A stretch of 64,000 nucleotides of DNA from Malikia sp. Lineage in GTDB: Bacteria; Pseudomonadota; Gammaproteobacteria; Burkholderiales; Burkholderiaceae_C. The position numbers were made by a program, and so were the translations under genes. Positions 31,611 through 41,350 of the stretch are shown in pieces; within the stretch, counting starts at the first letter, position 1; every line of letters begins with the position of its first letter. Where the stretch lies: contig NZ_JAQTZS010000003.1 of NCBI RefSeq assembly GCF_028687635.1, positions 124,001 to 188,000 of the forward strand, read 5' to 3'. The notes beneath the pieces are model-generated. The model was not told where the DNA came from. It made no database searches and saw only the letters and a list, made by a program, of their open reading frames with translations.

Positions 31611-33914
31611 ATGACCCCCGCAGAACAAGAATTGCGCGACGCCGCATTCGAATACCACCGTTCCCCGAACAAGGGCAAGATCTCGGTCAACCCGACCAAA
31701 CCGCTGTCCAACCAGCGTGATCTGTCGCTGGCCTATTCGCCCGGCGTCGCCTATCCCTGCCTGGCCATCGAGCAGGATCCGAGCCTGGCCGCCGAATACA
31801 CCAGCCGCGGCAACCTGGTCGCCGTGATCACCAACGGCACCGCCGTGCTGGGCCTGGGCGACATCGGTCCGCTGGCGTCCAAGCCGGTGATGGAAGGCAA
31901 GGGCTGCCTGTTCAAGAAGTTCGCCGGCATCGACGTGTTCGACATCGAACTGGCCGAGAACGACCCCGACAAGCTGGTCGAGATCATCGCCGCGATGGAG
32001 CCCACGCTGGGCGGCATCAACCTGGAGGACATCAAGGCCCCCGAGTGCTTCTACATCGAGAAGAAGCTCAAGGAGCGGATGAACATTCCGGTCTTCCACG
32101 ACGACCAGCACGGCACCGCGATCATCTCGAGCGCCGCCCTGCTCAACGCGCTGGAACTGGTCGGCAAGGACATCGGTTCGATCAAGATGGCCGTCTCGGG
32201 CGCCGGCGCCGCCGCGATCGCCTGCCTCGACGTGATGGTGGGCCTGGGCGTCAAGGTCGAGAACATCCTGGTCTGCGACTCCAAGGGCGTGATCCAGAGC
32301 CAGCGCGCCGATGCGCTGGCCGGCAAGCTCGACGCCTCCAAGCAGCGCTTCTGCCGCGACACCGACAAGCGCACGCTGGCTGACGCGATGGTCGACTGCG
32401 ACGTCTTCATGGGCTGCTCGGCCGCTGGCGTGGTCAACGCCGAGATGGTCAAGTCGATGGCCGACCAGCCGGTCATCCTGGCGCTGGCCAACCCCGAGCC
32501 CGAGATCCGCCCCGAGATCGCCAAGGCCGCGCGCCCGGACTGCATCATCGCCACCGGCCGCTCGGACTACCCGAACCAGGTCAACAACGTCCTGTGCTTC
32601 CCCTACATCTTCCGCGGCGCGCTCGACTGCGGCGCGACCAAGATCACCGAGGAGATGAAGCTGGCCTGCGTGCGCCAGATCGCCGATCTGGCCAAGAGCG
32701 AGATCAGCGACGAGGTCGCCGCCGCCTACGCCGGCCAGGACCTGGTGTTCGGTCCCGACTACCTGATCCCCAAGCCTTTCGACTCGCGCCTGATCCTCAA
32801 GATCGCGCCGGCCGTCGCGCAGGCAGCCGCTGATTCCGGCGTCGCGACCCGTCCGATCCAGGACATGGAAGCGTACAAGGAGAGCCTGGGCCGCTTCATC
32901 TACCAGACCGGCATCCTGATGCGCCCGGTCTTCAACGCCGCCAAGGCCGTCGCCGCCGACAAGAAGCGCGTCGCCTACGCCGACGGCGAGGACGAGCGCG
33001 CGCTGCGCGCGGCCCAGGCCGCCATCGACGACCAGCTGGCCACGCCGATCCTGATCGGACGCCCGGCCGTGATCGAGGCGCGCATCGCCAAGGCCGGCCT
33101 GCGCATCCGCCCAGGGCTAGACTTCCAGGTCATCAACCCCGAGAGCGATCCGCGCTTCCGCCAGTACTGGGAAACCTACCATCAGCTGATGGGTCGCGAT
33201 GGCGTCACGCCCGAGATGGCCAAGGCCGCGGTGCGCCGCTCCAACACCATCATCGCCGCGCTGATGGTCAAGCTCGGCGATGCCGACGCGATGATCTGCG
33301 GCCTGGTCGGCCAATACGAGACCCACCTCGAGCGCATCGAGCACATCATCGGCCGCAAGGCCGGGGCCAAGCAGTTCGCCGCGCTCAACGCGCTCAACAC
33401 CGACCGCGGCCCGCTGTTCATCGCCGACACCTACGTCAACGATTGTCCCAGCGCCGAGGAACTCGCCGAGATCGCCTGGCTGGCGGTCAAGGAAGTGCAG
33501 CGCTTCGGCCTGCCGCCCAAGGTCGCCTTCCTGTCGCACTCGAGCTACGGCTCGTCGAGCCGCCCGTCGGCCAGGAAGATGCGCCAGGCGCGCGAGATCT
33601 TCGCCGCCGCCCACCCCGAGGTCGAGTCCGACGGCGAACTGCACGGCGACGCCGCGCTGGAAGAGAACATCCGCCGCAGCTACCTGACGGATTCGGCGCT
33701 GAACGGCTCGGCCAACATCCTGATCTGCCCGAACCTGGACTCGGCCAACATCCTGTTCAACGTCCTCAAGACGACGACCAGCGGCGGCGTGACCGTCGGC
33801 CCGATCCTGATGGGCACGGCCGCCAGCGCGCATATCCTGACGCCCTCGGCCACCATGCGCCGCGTGCTCAACATGACGGCAGTGGCGGCCCTCACCGGCG
33901 CCGACAAGGCCTGA
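31611..33914 (+). CDS. maeB: NADP-dependent malic enzyme with phosphotransacetylase-like domain
   Basis: The 767-residue product is a two-domain MaeB. The malic enzyme part (about 1-430) has [40 protein letters not shown] and [20 protein letters not shown] for NADP binding. The C-terminal part (about 440-760) resembles phosphate acetyltransferase and is regulatory. The enzyme decarboxylates malate to pyruvate and makes NADPH. The length matches the family. It is divergent from the copper cluster and is followed by a strong terminator. Confidence 0.95.
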   Translation: MTPAEQELRDAAFEYHRSPNKGKISVNPTKPLSNQRDLSLAYSPGVAYPCLAIEQDPSLAAEYTSRGNLVAVITNGTAVLGLGDIGPLASKPVMEGKGCLFKKFAGIDVFDIELAENDPDKLVEIIAAMEPTLGGINLEDIKAPECFYIEKKLKERMNIPVFHDDQHGTAIISSAALLNALELVGKDIGSIKMAVSGAGAAAIACLDVMVGLGVKVENILVCDSKGVIQSQRADALAGKLDASKQRFCRDTDKRTLADAMVDCDVFMGCSAAGVVNAEMVKSMADQPVILALANPEPEIRPEIAKAARPDCIIATGRSDYPNQVNNVLCFPYIFRGALDCGATKITEEMKLACVRQIADLAKSEISDEVAAAYAGQDLVFGPDYLIPKPFDSRLILKIAPAVAQAAADSGVATRPIQDMEAYKESLGRFIYQTGILMRPVFNAAKAVAADKKRVAYADGEDERALRAAQAAIDDQLATPILIGRPAVIEARIAKAGLRIRPGLDFQVINPESDPRFRQYWETYHQLMGRDGVTPEMAKAAVRRSNTIIAALMVKLGDADAMICGLVGQYETHLERIEHIIGRKAGAKQFAALNALNTDRGPLFIADTYVNDCPSAEELAEIAWLAVKEVQRFGLPPKVAFLSHSSYGSSSRPSARKMRQAREIFAAAHPEVESDGELHGDAALEENIRRSYLTDSALNGSANILICPNLDSANILFNVLKTTTSGGVTVGPILMGTAASAHILTPSATMRRVLNMTAVAALTGADKA

Positions 33915-33936
33915 ACACGATCATGGATCGCTGAAG

Positions 33937-33962
33937 GAGCGCCCACGGGCGCTCTTTTTTTT
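33937..33962 (+). terminator. Terminator after maeB
   Basis: GAGCGCC and GGCGCTC form a tight stem around a short CACG loop, followed by eight Ts. It lies about 20 bases after the maeB stop. Confidence 0.9.
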
Positions 33963-34051
33963 ACGCGCGGCGGATCCGGAGGCACAATGCCTGGCCGGCT
34001 CCCAGCGTCCAGGCCCGCGCCGAATCCCGTTCTTCATCACAGGAGTACATC

Positions 34052-36097
34052 TTGAAATCAAAATTCATATGGTTGCTCGTCGCGCTGATCGGCGCTGGCG
34101 GGTTTGCCATGCTCGCCCTCAACCGTGGCGAACATGTCAACGCCGTGTGGCTGGTGCTGGCCGCCTTGTCCTGCTACGCCATCTCCTACCGTTTCTACAG
34201 CAAGTTCATCGCCGAGAAGGTGTTCGAGCTCGACGACCGGCGCCTGACGCCGGCTGAGCGCCACAACGATGGCCTCGATTACGTGCCGACCAACAAGTGG
34301 GTGCTGTTTGGCCACCACTTCGCGGCGATCGCCGGCGCCGGCCCGCTGGTCGGTCCCATCCTGGCGGCGCAGATGGGCTTCCTGCCCGGCACGATCTGGA
34401 TCCTGGTCGGCGTGATGCTCGCCGGCGCGGTGCAGGACTTCCTGGTGCTGTTCATGTCGACGCGCCGCGATGGCCGCTCGCTCGGCGAGATGGCCAAGCA
34501 GGAGCTCGGCCCGCGCGCCGGCCTGATCGTGATGCTGGGCGCGCTCGGCGTGATGGTCATCATCCTGTCGGCGCTGGCGCTGATCGTGGTCAAGGCGCTG
34601 GCCGAAAGCCCGTGGGGCACCTTCACGATCGCCATGACGATCCCGATCGCGCTGTTCATGGGCATCTACATGCGCTTCATCCGCCCGGGCCGCATCGCCG
34701 AGATCTCGGTGATCGGCTTCGCGCTGATGATGGCGGCCATCCTGTACGGCGAGAACATCGCCCACAGCGAGTACTGGGGTCCGCTGTTCACGCTGACCGG
34801 CCCGCAGCTGACGCTGGCGCTGGTGGTGTACGGCTTCGTCGCCTCGGTGCTGCCGGTGTGGCTGCTGCTGGCGCCGCGCGACTACCTGTCCACCTTCCTC
34901 AAGCTCGGCGTCATCTTCGGCCTGGCCATCGGCATCGCGTTCTCGATGCCCGACCTGAAGATGCCGGCCGTGACCCGCTTCATCGACGGCAGCGGCCCGG
35001 TGTTCTCCGGCAGCCTGTTCCCCTTCCTGTTCATCACCATCGCCTGCGGCGCCTGCTCGGGCTTCCACGCGCTGGTGGCCTCCGGCACCACGCCCAAGCT
35101 GATCGAGCGGGAAAGCCAGACGCGCCTGATCGGCTACGGTGCCATGCTGGGCGAATCGCTGGTGGCGATCATGGCGCTGATCTGCGCCTCCATCCTCGAC
35201 CCGGGCGTCTATTTCGCGCTGAACTCGCCGGCCGCCGTGATCGGCAAGACGGTGGAGGAGGCCTCGCAGGTCATCAACGGCTGGGGCTTCGTGGTCACGC
35301 CGGAAGCGCTGACCCAGATGGCCAAGGACGTCGGCGAACACAGCATCCTGTCGCGCGCTGGCGGTGCGCCGACCTTCGCCGTGGGCATGGCGGTGATCAT
35401 CACCGACATCTTCCACAGCAAGGCGATGATGGCCTTCTGGTACCACTTCGCGATCCTGTTCGAGGCACTGTTCATCCTGACCGCGGTCGACGCCGGCACC
35501 CGCGCCTGCCGCTTCATGGTGCAGGATCTGGCCGGCACCTTCATTCCGGGCCTGCACCGCACTCACAGCGTCACCGGCAACCTGATCGGCACCTCGGTGG
35601 CCGTGGCGGGCTGGGGCTACTTCGTCTACCAGGGCGTGACCGATCCGCTGGGCGGCATCAACACCCTGTGGCCGCTGTTCGGCATCGGCAACCAGATGCT
35701 GGCCTCGATGGCGCTGATCCTCGGCACCGTGGTGCTGTTCAAGATGAAGAAGGAGCGCTACGCCTGGGTGACGCTGATCCCGACGGCCTGGCTGTTCATC
35801 ACCTCGATGAGCGCGGGCTGGCAGAAGATCTTCAGCGACAACCCCAAGATCGGCTTCCTGGCGCTGGCCAGGAAGTTCAACGACGCCGCCGCGCAAGGCA
35901 CGGTGCTGGCGCCGGCCAAGTCGATCGAGGAAATGAGCCGCGTCGCCTTCAACAACCAGATCGACGCCTGGCTGTGTGGTTTCTTCATGCTGGTGGCCGT
36001 CACGATGGTGTTCTCGGCCTTCGGCGTGATCCGCAAGGCACTGGCCAGCCGCGAGCCGACGGTCGTGGAAGCACCGATCGAATACCGCAATGCTTGA
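34052..36097 (+). CDS. cstA: Carbon-starvation / pyruvate transporter CstA
   Basis: The 681-residue membrane protein has about 16 predicted helices and the CstA landmarks TPAERHNDGLDYVPTNKWVL, FGHHFAAIAGAGPLVGPILA and LFMSTRRDGRSLGEMAKQEL. CstA-type proteins take up peptides or pyruvate during starvation. The start is TTG at 34052, supported by an AGGAG Shine-Dalgarno six bases upstream. The 3' end overlaps the small YbdD-like gene by eight bases, the standard pairing of these two genes. Confidence 0.93.
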   Translation: MKSKFIWLLVALIGAGGFAMLALNRGEHVNAVWLVLAALSCYAISYRFYSKFIAEKVFELDDRRLTPAERHNDGLDYVPTNKWVLFGHHFAAIAGAGPLVGPILAAQMGFLPGTIWILVGVMLAGAVQDFLVLFMSTRRDGRSLGEMAKQELGPRAGLIVMLGALGVMVIILSALALIVVKALAESPWGTFTIAMTIPIALFMGIYMRFIRPGRIAEISVIGFALMMAAILYGENIAHSEYWGPLFTLTGPQLTLALVVYGFVASVLPVWLLLAPRDYLSTFLKLGVIFGLAIGIAFSMPDLKMPAVTRFIDGSGPVFSGSLFPFLFITIACGACSGFHALVASGTTPKLIERESQTRLIGYGAMLGESLVAIMALICASILDPGVYFALNSPAAVIGKTVEEASQVINGWGFVVTPEALTQMAKDVGEHSILSRAGGAPTFAVGMAVIITDIFHSKAMMAFWYHFAILFEALFILTAVDAGTRACRFMVQDLAGTFIPGLHRTHSVTGNLIGTSVAVAGWGYFVYQGVTDPLGGINTLWPLFGIGNQMLASMALILGTVVLFKMKKERYAWVTLIPTAWLFITSMSAGWQKIFSDNPKIGFLALARKFNDAAAQGTVLAPAKSIEEMSRVAFNNQIDAWLCGFFMLVAVTMVFSAFGVIRKALASREPTVVEAPIEYRNA

Positions 36098-36491
36098 CCT
36101 GTCCTACCTGATCGGGCGCGGTCGCCAGGCGCCCCTGCCCGCGGTCGCTGCAACTGCTGCGGCACCGGCTGAGCTGGACGACGCCTATGCCCGCTACGCG
36201 GCCCAGGCGCGGGCCCAGAATCCGCTGGCGCAGCCGATGACGCCCACCGAGTTCGAGCGCTACAGCCTGGGCTCGGACTCGAACTGGCTGGCCAACATCA
36301 AGGATGCGGCCAAGAAGCTGGTGCAGACCTGCCGCCTGGTGGTGGGCATCCACGACTACGAGTACTACCTCGACCACATGCGCTCGCGCCATCCCCAGGC
36401 CAAGCCGTTCAGCCGCGACGAGTTCTACCGCTACTGCCTGGAGGCGCGCTTCCCGAGCGCCGAGCGCAGCGGCAGCCGCTGCCCCTGCTGA
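36090..36491 (+). CDS. YbdD/YjiX-family partner of CstA, N-terminally extended
   Basis: The 133-residue product ends in a YbdD-like domain (LVQTCRLVVGIHDYEYYLDH, then MRSRHPQAKPFSRDEFYRYC). An extra roughly 65 residues precede it, including TPTEFERYSLGSDSNWLANI. E. coli YbdD is only about 65 residues long. The C-terminus has a CPC ending. It overlaps the end of cstA, so the two are co-expressed. A hairpin terminator follows. Confidence 0.82.
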   Translation: MLDLSYLIGRGRQAPLPAVAATAAAPAELDDAYARYAAQARAQNPLAQPMTPTEFERYSLGSDSNWLANIKDAAKKLVQTCRLVVGIHDYEYYLDHMRSRHPQAKPFSRDEFYRYCLEARFPSAERSGSRCPC

Positions 36492-36520
36492 TCGCGGCTG
36501 ATCGCTGCGCTGCCAGCCAG

Positions 36521-36555
36521 ACGCCGGCCGGATGCCATCTCCGGGCCGGCGTTTT
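36521..36555 (+). terminator. Terminator of the cstA-ybdD unit
   Basis: ACGCCGGCC (36521-36529) pairs with GGCCGGCGT (36544-36552), followed by a short T run. It lies 30 bases after the ybdD-like stop. Confidence 0.75.
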
Positions 36556-36622
36556 GTCTGGACTCCGGTCCGGCCCGCCACATCGGCTCGAAAGCCCGTG
36601 GCTGCTGGTAAGCTAGCCCGCC

Positions 36623-37015
36623 ATGAATGCCGCTGTCCCTGCCCCGCGTCCCGACCCACATTCCGACCCGCGGGCCGCCATCGATGTGGTCTGCCTCTGC
36701 GCCGCCTGGTGCGGTACCTGCCGCGAATACGCCGCTGCCTTTGCCAGCCTGGCAAGCCGCTATCCGCAGGCGAGACTGCACTGGGTCGACGTCGAGGACG
36801 AGGCCGACCTGCTCGGCGACCTCGACGTCGAGAACTTCCCGACCCTGCTGATCGGCGTGGCCGGCCAGCCGGTCTTCTTTGGCGTGCTGCTGCCGCATAT
36901 CCAGACGCTGGAGCGGCTGATGCAGCAGGCGAGCGGCTTGCGTCCGCTGGCCGAAGACCGCGACAGCCCGGCCCTGCGCGCCCTGCTGGCGACGCTGGCC
37001 GAGCGCCAGCCCTGA
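36623..37015 (+). CDS. Thioredoxin-family protein
   Basis: The 130-residue product has the active site CAAWCGTCREYAAAFASLA and NFPTLLIGVAGQPVFF, with the cis-proline of the thioredoxin fold. The CGTC sequence differs from the CGPC of housekeeping thioredoxin, and the first 20 residues are Pro-rich. It is probably a cytoplasmic thioredoxin-like reductase or sensor of unknown partner. It stands alone between cstA-ybdD and the convergent terC gene. Confidence 0.8.
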   Translation: MNAAVPAPRPDPHSDPRAAIDVVCLCAAWCGTCREYAAAFASLASRYPQARLHWVDVEDEADLLGDLDVENFPTLLIGVAGQPVFFGVLLPHIQTLERLMQQASGLRPLAEDRDSPALRALLATLAERQP

Positions 37016-37049
37016 AGCCTGCGCGGGCAGGCTGCAGCTGTCAGGCTTA

Positions 37050-37802
37050 TCAGGCGGCGTTGGCCTTGGCCAGACGCTTGCTGCGTGCGCGCAGGTTGAG
37101 TGCCTCGACCGCGAGCGAGAAGGCCATCGCCGCGTAGACATAGCCCTTGGGGATATGCACCTCGAAGGCCTCGGCGGTCAGCGCCATGCCGACCATCACC
37201 AGGAAGGCCAGCGCCAGCACCTTGACCGAGGGGTGCGAATCGACGAAGTCGCCGATCGGCTTGGCCGCGAACATCATCACGCCGACGGCGGCGATCACGG
37301 CGGCGACCATCACGGCCAGGTTGTCGACCATGCCGACCGCCGTGATGACCGAGTCCAGGCTGAAGACGATGTCGATCACGGCGATCTGGCCGATGATGCC
37401 CCAGAACAGGCGCTGACCGGCCGCCTTGAGCGTGGCGGCGTCGGTCTCGGGCGCATGGTCCTGCTCGCGTGCCTCGACCTCGACGAAGATCTCGTGCGAA
37501 GCCTTCCAGAGCAGGAACAGGCCGCCGGACAGCAGCACGATGTCGCGCCCGCTGATGCCCTGGCCAAAGACGGAGAACAGGTCGGCCTTCAGGCCCATGA
37601 TCCAGCTCAACGACGCCAGCAGCAGCAGGCGCGAGATCATCGCGAAGCCCAGGCCCAGGCGGCGCGCCTTGTCGCGCTGCTCGGGCGGCAGGCGCCCGAC
37701 CAGGATCGAGATGAAGATGATGTTGTCCACGCCGAGCACGATCTCGAGCGTGGTCAGCATGGCGAAGGCGATCCAGATGTTGGGGTCGAACAGGAATTCC
37801 AT
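37050..37802 (-). CDS. TerC-family membrane protein (YoaE-like)
   Basis: The 250-residue product has seven predicted helices and two TerC signatures, LTTLEIVLGVDNIIFISILV and VIDIVFSLDSVITAVGMVDN, each with an acidic residue inside a helix. TerC proteins are thought to export metal ions, such as manganese, or to support metal loading of exported proteins. A second TerC-type protein of the other subgroup is encoded at 39195-39908. It is separated from xdhC by about 70 bases. Confidence 0.85.
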   Translation of the reverse strand: MEFLFDPNIWIAFAMLTTLEIVLGVDNIIFISILVGRLPPEQRDKARRLGLGFAMISRLLLLASLSWIMGLKADLFSVFGQGISGRDIVLLSGGLFLLWKASHEIFVEVEAREQDHAPETDAATLKAAGQRLFWGIIGQIAVIDIVFSLDSVITAVGMVDNLAVMVAAVIAAVGVMMFAAKPIGDFVDSHPSVKVLALAFLVMVGMALTAEAFEVHIPKGYVYAAMAFSLAVEALNLRARSKRLAKANAA

Positions 37803-37871
37803 GGTGTATCCGTGTGAGGCCCGGGAAACGGGCAGACCGCTTAGGATAAGGGCTGAACCCCTCGGAAGGAA

Positions 37872-38735
37872 TCAGCTTTTGAGGGGGTGACCCTTCGTAA
37901 AAACCTGACGGAGCTGCAGCAACTGGGCCGCCACGCTGGCGGCGATCACGGCCGGCTGCTTGCCGGCGATGCCGGGCAGCCCGATCGGGCAGCGCACGCG
38001 CGCGAGTTCTTCCGGCCCGAAGCCGCGCGCGAGCAATCGCTGACGAAAGCTGGCCCATTTGGACTGGCTGCCGATCAGCCCGACGAAGGACAGGTCGCCG
38101 GACTCGCGCAGCCGTCGCAGGCAGGCCGCGACCAGCTCGAAGTCCTCGGCATGGCTGTAGCTCATGAGCAGCACCAGACTGCCGGGCGCGAGCTCCGGCA
38201 CCGCCCGCTGCACCGGATCGGACTGCTCGATCCGCACGCCAGCCGGCAGCCCGGGCGGGAAGACGCCGTCGCGGCTGTCGATCCAGCGCAGCGCGAACGG
38301 CAGGGGCAGCAGCGCGCGCACCAGCGCCTGCCCGACATGGCCAGCGCCGAAGATGGCGACCGGATCGCAACCGGGCTCGGTGACAGCCAGGGCGCGGGCC
38401 GCGTCGGAATCGGACAGGGAATCGAACCGCAGCTCGACCGCGCCGCCACAGCACTGGCCCAGGCTGGGTCCGAGCGCCTGGCGCCGGGTCTGGCCGTTCA
38501 GGGGGTGCGAGGCGCCAGCCTGCAGCAGCTCGCGCGCGAACGCCAGCGCCTGGAATTCGAGCTGGCCGCCGCCGATGCTGCCGAGCTGGCGGTCGGCGAA
38601 CAGCGCCAGCCAGGCACCGACCTCGCGCGGGGTCGAGCCCTGGGTCTTGACTATCGTCACCAGCACGGCCGGCTCGCGGGCCAGCCCCTGGAGCAAGGCG
38701 GACTGGTCGGCGGTGGCGGCAGGGATTGCTTCCAT
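37872..38735 (-). CDS. xdhC: XdhC-type molybdenum cofactor chaperone
   Basis: The 287-residue product has the N-terminal XdhC region (LVTIVKTQGSTPREVGAWLA, LGSIGGGQLEFQAL, LGQCCGGAVELRF with paired cysteines). A Rossmann-like C-terminal domain follows (VAIFGAGHVGQALVRALLPL). XdhC binds molybdenum cofactor, helps add the terminal sulfur and inserts it into xanthine dehydrogenase. No xdhA or xdhB is present in this window, so its client lies elsewhere or the gene has been separated from its operon. Confidence 0.87.
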   Translation of the reverse strand: MEAIPAATADQSALLQGLAREPAVLVTIVKTQGSTPREVGAWLALFADRQLGSIGGGQLEFQALAFARELLQAGASHPLNGQTRRQALGPSLGQCCGGAVELRFDSLSDSDAARALAVTEPGCDPVAIFGAGHVGQALVRALLPLPFALRWIDSRDGVFPPGLPAGVRIEQSDPVQRAVPELAPGSLVLLMSYSHAEDFELVAACLRRLRESGDLSFVGLIGSQSKWASFRQRLLARGFGPEELARVRCPIGLPGIAGKQPAVIAASVAAQLLQLRQVFTKGHPLKS

Positions 38736-38757
38736 GCCACCAGTATGCCGCTTCAGC

Positions 38758-39174
38758 TCACTTGACCAGCGTGACCTGGGTCTTGGCTTGTTCCGAGACC
38801 TCGGCCGCGACCGAGCCCATCAACAGGTGCATCAGGCCGGTGCGGCCGTGGGTGCCCATCACGATCTCGTCGAAGCCGTTCTCGTCGGCGAAGCGGCGGA
38901 TCTGGTCGGCCGGATGGCCAACCAGCACATGCTGCTGGCAGGCCACGCCGGCGGCGTCGAGTTGCGCGCGGGCAGCGGCCAGCTCGGCCAGGCCTTCGGC
39001 CAGGTGGTAGGCGTTTAGCTCGTCGGCGTTGACAAAGGTGCGCACATTGCCGTCGACCGGCAGCTGCACGTTGAGCAGGTGCAGCTCAAGCCCGGCACAG
39101 CCACGCTGCAGCACTTGCTCGATGGCGCGGGCGCTGGCGGCAGAACCGTCGTTGGGAAGCAGGATCTTGGTCAT
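38758..39174 (-). CDS. Universal stress protein, UspA family
   Basis: The 138-residue product starts MTKILLPNDGSAASARAIEQ and ends with MGTHGRTGLMHLLMGSVAAE, the G-2x-G-9x-G(S) ATP-binding motif, so it belongs to the ATP-binding Usp subgroup. It is 20 bases from the TerC gene upstream and may be co-transcribed with it. Confidence 0.92.
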   Translation of the reverse strand: MTKILLPNDGSAASARAIEQVLQRGCAGLELHLLNVQLPVDGNVRTFVNADELNAYHLAEGLAELAAARAQLDAAGVACQQHVLVGHPADQIRRFADENGFDEIVMGTHGRTGLMHLLMGSVAAEVSEQAKTQVTLVK

Positions 39175-39194
39175 GGAGCGGTTCCTCTCTGGTC

Positions 39195-39908
39195 TCAGTC
39201 TTTTTTGGCCAGGTCGACCAACGGGGCCGGCTCGGCCGGGGCCTGGCGCGCGGCGAGCAACTTGCCGACCAGGACCACGGCCACGGCACCGACGACAGCG
39301 GTGACGTAGTGCAGCCAGGAAGGAGCGTCCGCCAGGTGATCCTTGAGGAATTCGTCGGTGACGAACATGCCGCCGGCAATCCAGCCCAGCAAGCCGGCAC
39401 CGATGGTGATGACGACCGGGAAGCGGTCCATCAGCTTGAGCACGAACTTGCTGCCCCAGACGATGATCGGGATGCTGACCAGGATGCCGAACACGACCAG
39501 GCCCATGTTGCCATGGGCGGCACCGGCGACGGCGATCACGTTGTCCAGGCTCATGACCGCGTCAGCGATCACGATGGTCTTGATCGCGCCCGCCAGCGTG
39601 GTCGCGCCTTCGATGTTGTCGTGGCTGTCGTCTTCCGGCTGCAGCAGCTTGACGCCGATCCACAGCAACAGCAGCGCGCCGACGATCTTCAGGAAGGGCA
39701 GCGCCAGCAGTTGCAGCGCGAAGAAGATCATCACGATGCGCAGGCCGATGGCGCCAACCACGCCCCAGGCAATGCCCTTGTTGCGCTGCGATTCGGGCAG
39801 CTTGCGGCAAGCCAGCGCGATCACGACGGCGTTGTCGCCGCCCAGCAGGATGTCGATGGCGATGATCTGCAGCACCGCAGTCAGAAACGCCAAGCTGAAA
39901 TAGTCCAT
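39195..39908 (-). CDS. TerC-family membrane protein (YjbE-like)
   Basis: The 237-residue product starts MDYFSLAFLTAVLQ and has the signatures IDILLGGDNAVVIALACRKL and DAVMSLDNVIAVAGAAHGNM, with acidic residues inside helices. This is the shorter TerC subgroup related to YjbE, linked in other bacteria to manganese export. The ATG at 39908 has a well-placed GAGGTG; a GTG six bases upstream is an alternative start. Confidence 0.85.
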   Translation of the reverse strand: MDYFSLAFLTAVLQIIAIDILLGGDNAVVIALACRKLPESQRNKGIAWGVVGAIGLRIVMIFFALQLLALPFLKIVGALLLLWIGVKLLQPEDDSHDNIEGATTLAGAIKTIVIADAVMSLDNVIAVAGAAHGNMGLVVFGILVSIPIIVWGSKFVLKLMDRFPVVITIGAGLLGWIAGGMFVTDEFLKDHLADAPSWLHYVTAVVGAVAVVLVGKLLAARQAPAEPAPLVDLAKKD

Positions 39909-40001
39909 GGTCACCTCGATTGAATGGGCGCGCCTCAGGCTACCGGGCGCGGTTGCCGGGATCGTACTACAGGGATTTGCCGCTCAGGCTGCGGCAACTA
40001 C

Positions 40002-40541
40002 CTATGCCCGGGGCCGGTACAGCAGCGGAAACTCACGCGCCACCACGGGTCCGGCGACGTCCCAGGCGGTGCAGGTGCCGAGGTAGGCCGGCACTTCGTC
40101 GGGCGCGGCCTCGGCGCGGGCGCGCTCCATGCCCTGGAAGGCGGCGGTCGCCATGTTGAACAGCAGCTCGCGGATATGGGTGCAGCCCTGCGCCTTGCCC
40201 AGGTGCTGCTCGATCGCCTTGCGCCAGCCGCCGGCCATGGTGCAGCCGACCATGCGCTGCATGTGGGCCATGGCCTGCGGACAGATGCCGTGCGGGTAGG
40301 CCTCCATCGAGACCGAGATCTCGCGCACCACCTTGTCCGAGTCGATGGTCGCGCGGATCAGCATGTGGTGGATCGGCTCGCCGGGCTGCCAGCTGCGCGC
40401 GTTGCGGATCGTGAACAGCTCGTCCTTGGTGTCGAGCAACTCGCCCTCGACGTCCCACAGGCCGTCATCACGCAGAAAACAGCGGAATCGGGTCTCGCGG
40501 GTATTGACCTGTCGGCGGGGCTGGGGAGCGGGAAGCGGCAT
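40002..40541 (-). CDS. DUF2889 family protein
   Basis: The 179-residue product starts MPLPAPQPRRQVNTRETRFR, then CFLRDDGLWDVEGELLDTKD and ISVSMEAYPHGICPQAMAHM, the DUF2889 pattern. The function is unknown. A longer upstream frame overlaps plsC and is rejected. It lies alone between the TerC and plsC genes. Confidence 0.8.
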   Translation of the reverse strand: MPLPAPQPRRQVNTRETRFRCFLRDDGLWDVEGELLDTKDELFTIRNARSWQPGEPIHHMLIRATIDSDKVVREISVSMEAYPHGICPQAMAHMQRMVGCTMAGGWRKAIEQHLGKAQGCTHIRELLFNMATAAFQGMERARAEAAPDEVPAYLGTCTAWDVAGPVVAREFPLLYRPRA

Positions 40542-40590
40542 GGGATCGACTCGAAAACGGAAAAGGTTGAAGAAACGGCGCGCGGCGGCT

Positions 40591-41340
40591 TCAGTCGGGC
40601 AGCGGCAGATCGATCCGCAGCGCCAGCTCGCGCCGCAGCGCCTCGGCCCAGGTACGGCGGTCGCGGCCTTGCGCGCGGTCGACCTCGCCGACATGCAGCT
40701 CGGCCTGCAGGCGGGTCGCGCCCAGCGTGCGCCAGAGCGAGCGCAGCAGGCTGGTGTCGCCGACATAGGTCGGGCCGTCATGGCGCCGGCCGTCGCGGGC
40801 ATCGGTGTACCGCAGGCCGAGCAGTTGCACCGGCGTATCGGTCGTGAGCGCGGCTTGCAGCAGGTTGGCGTGAAAGGGCAACAGGCTGCCGCCGTCGCTG
40901 GTGGTGCCCTCGGGGAAGACCCCGAGCCGGTCGCCGGCCCGCAGCCGCTCGGCCATCAGGTGCACCACCCGCATGGCGTCGCGCCGGCGGTCGCGCTCGA
41001 TGAAGAGCGTGCCGGCTCCCTCGACCAGGCGGCCGATCAGCGGCCAGTGCCGCACATCGGCCTTGGAGACGAAGCGGCAGGGCAGCGCCGCGTCGATCAC
41101 GATGATGTCGAGCCAGGAGATATGGTTGGCCAGCACCAGCAGCGGCCCGGCACCGGGCAGCTCGCCATGCACGACCAGGCGCACCCCCATGAGTTCGAGC
41201 AGCCGGCGCGACCAGGCCTGCACCAGCGCCTGGCGCTGCTGGAAAGCCAGCGCGCCGAAGCGGCGCCGGATGGTCCAGGCTCCCGACAGCAGATGCGCGA
41301 GCACGCGCAGCAGGCGCCCGGCGGCGCGCAGCGACTTCAT
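40591..41340 (-). CDS. plsC: 1-acyl-sn-glycerol-3-phosphate acyltransferase, PlsC type
   Basis: The 249-residue product has the acyltransferase motifs NHISWLD (HX4D, near residue 72), FIERDRRRDA, and VFPEGTTSDGGSLLPFH. An N-terminal hydrophobic segment suggests membrane attachment. It transfers the second acyl chain in phospholipid synthesis. It lies 10 bases after the dihydroorotase-like gene and ends the pyrimidine cluster transcript, an order common in betaproteobacteria. Confidence 0.87.
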   Translation of the reverse strand: MKSLRAAGRLLRVLAHLLSGAWTIRRRFGALAFQQRQALVQAWSRRLLELMGVRLVVHGELPGAGPLLVLANHISWLDIIVIDAALPCRFVSKADVRHWPLIGRLVEGAGTLFIERDRRRDAMRVVHLMAERLRAGDRLGVFPEGTTSDGGSLLPFHANLLQAALTTDTPVQLLGLRYTDARDGRRHDGPTYVGDTSLLRSLWRTLGATRLQAELHVGEVDRAQGRDRRTWAEALRRELALRIDLPLPD

Positions 41341-41350
41341 GCGCGCGCTC

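Noticed and set aside
34058-35896. 612-residue minus-strand open frame opposite cstA
   Set aside because: The product is His/Gln/Arg/Asp-rich repeat-like sequence typical of antisense to membrane genes; cstA is certain.
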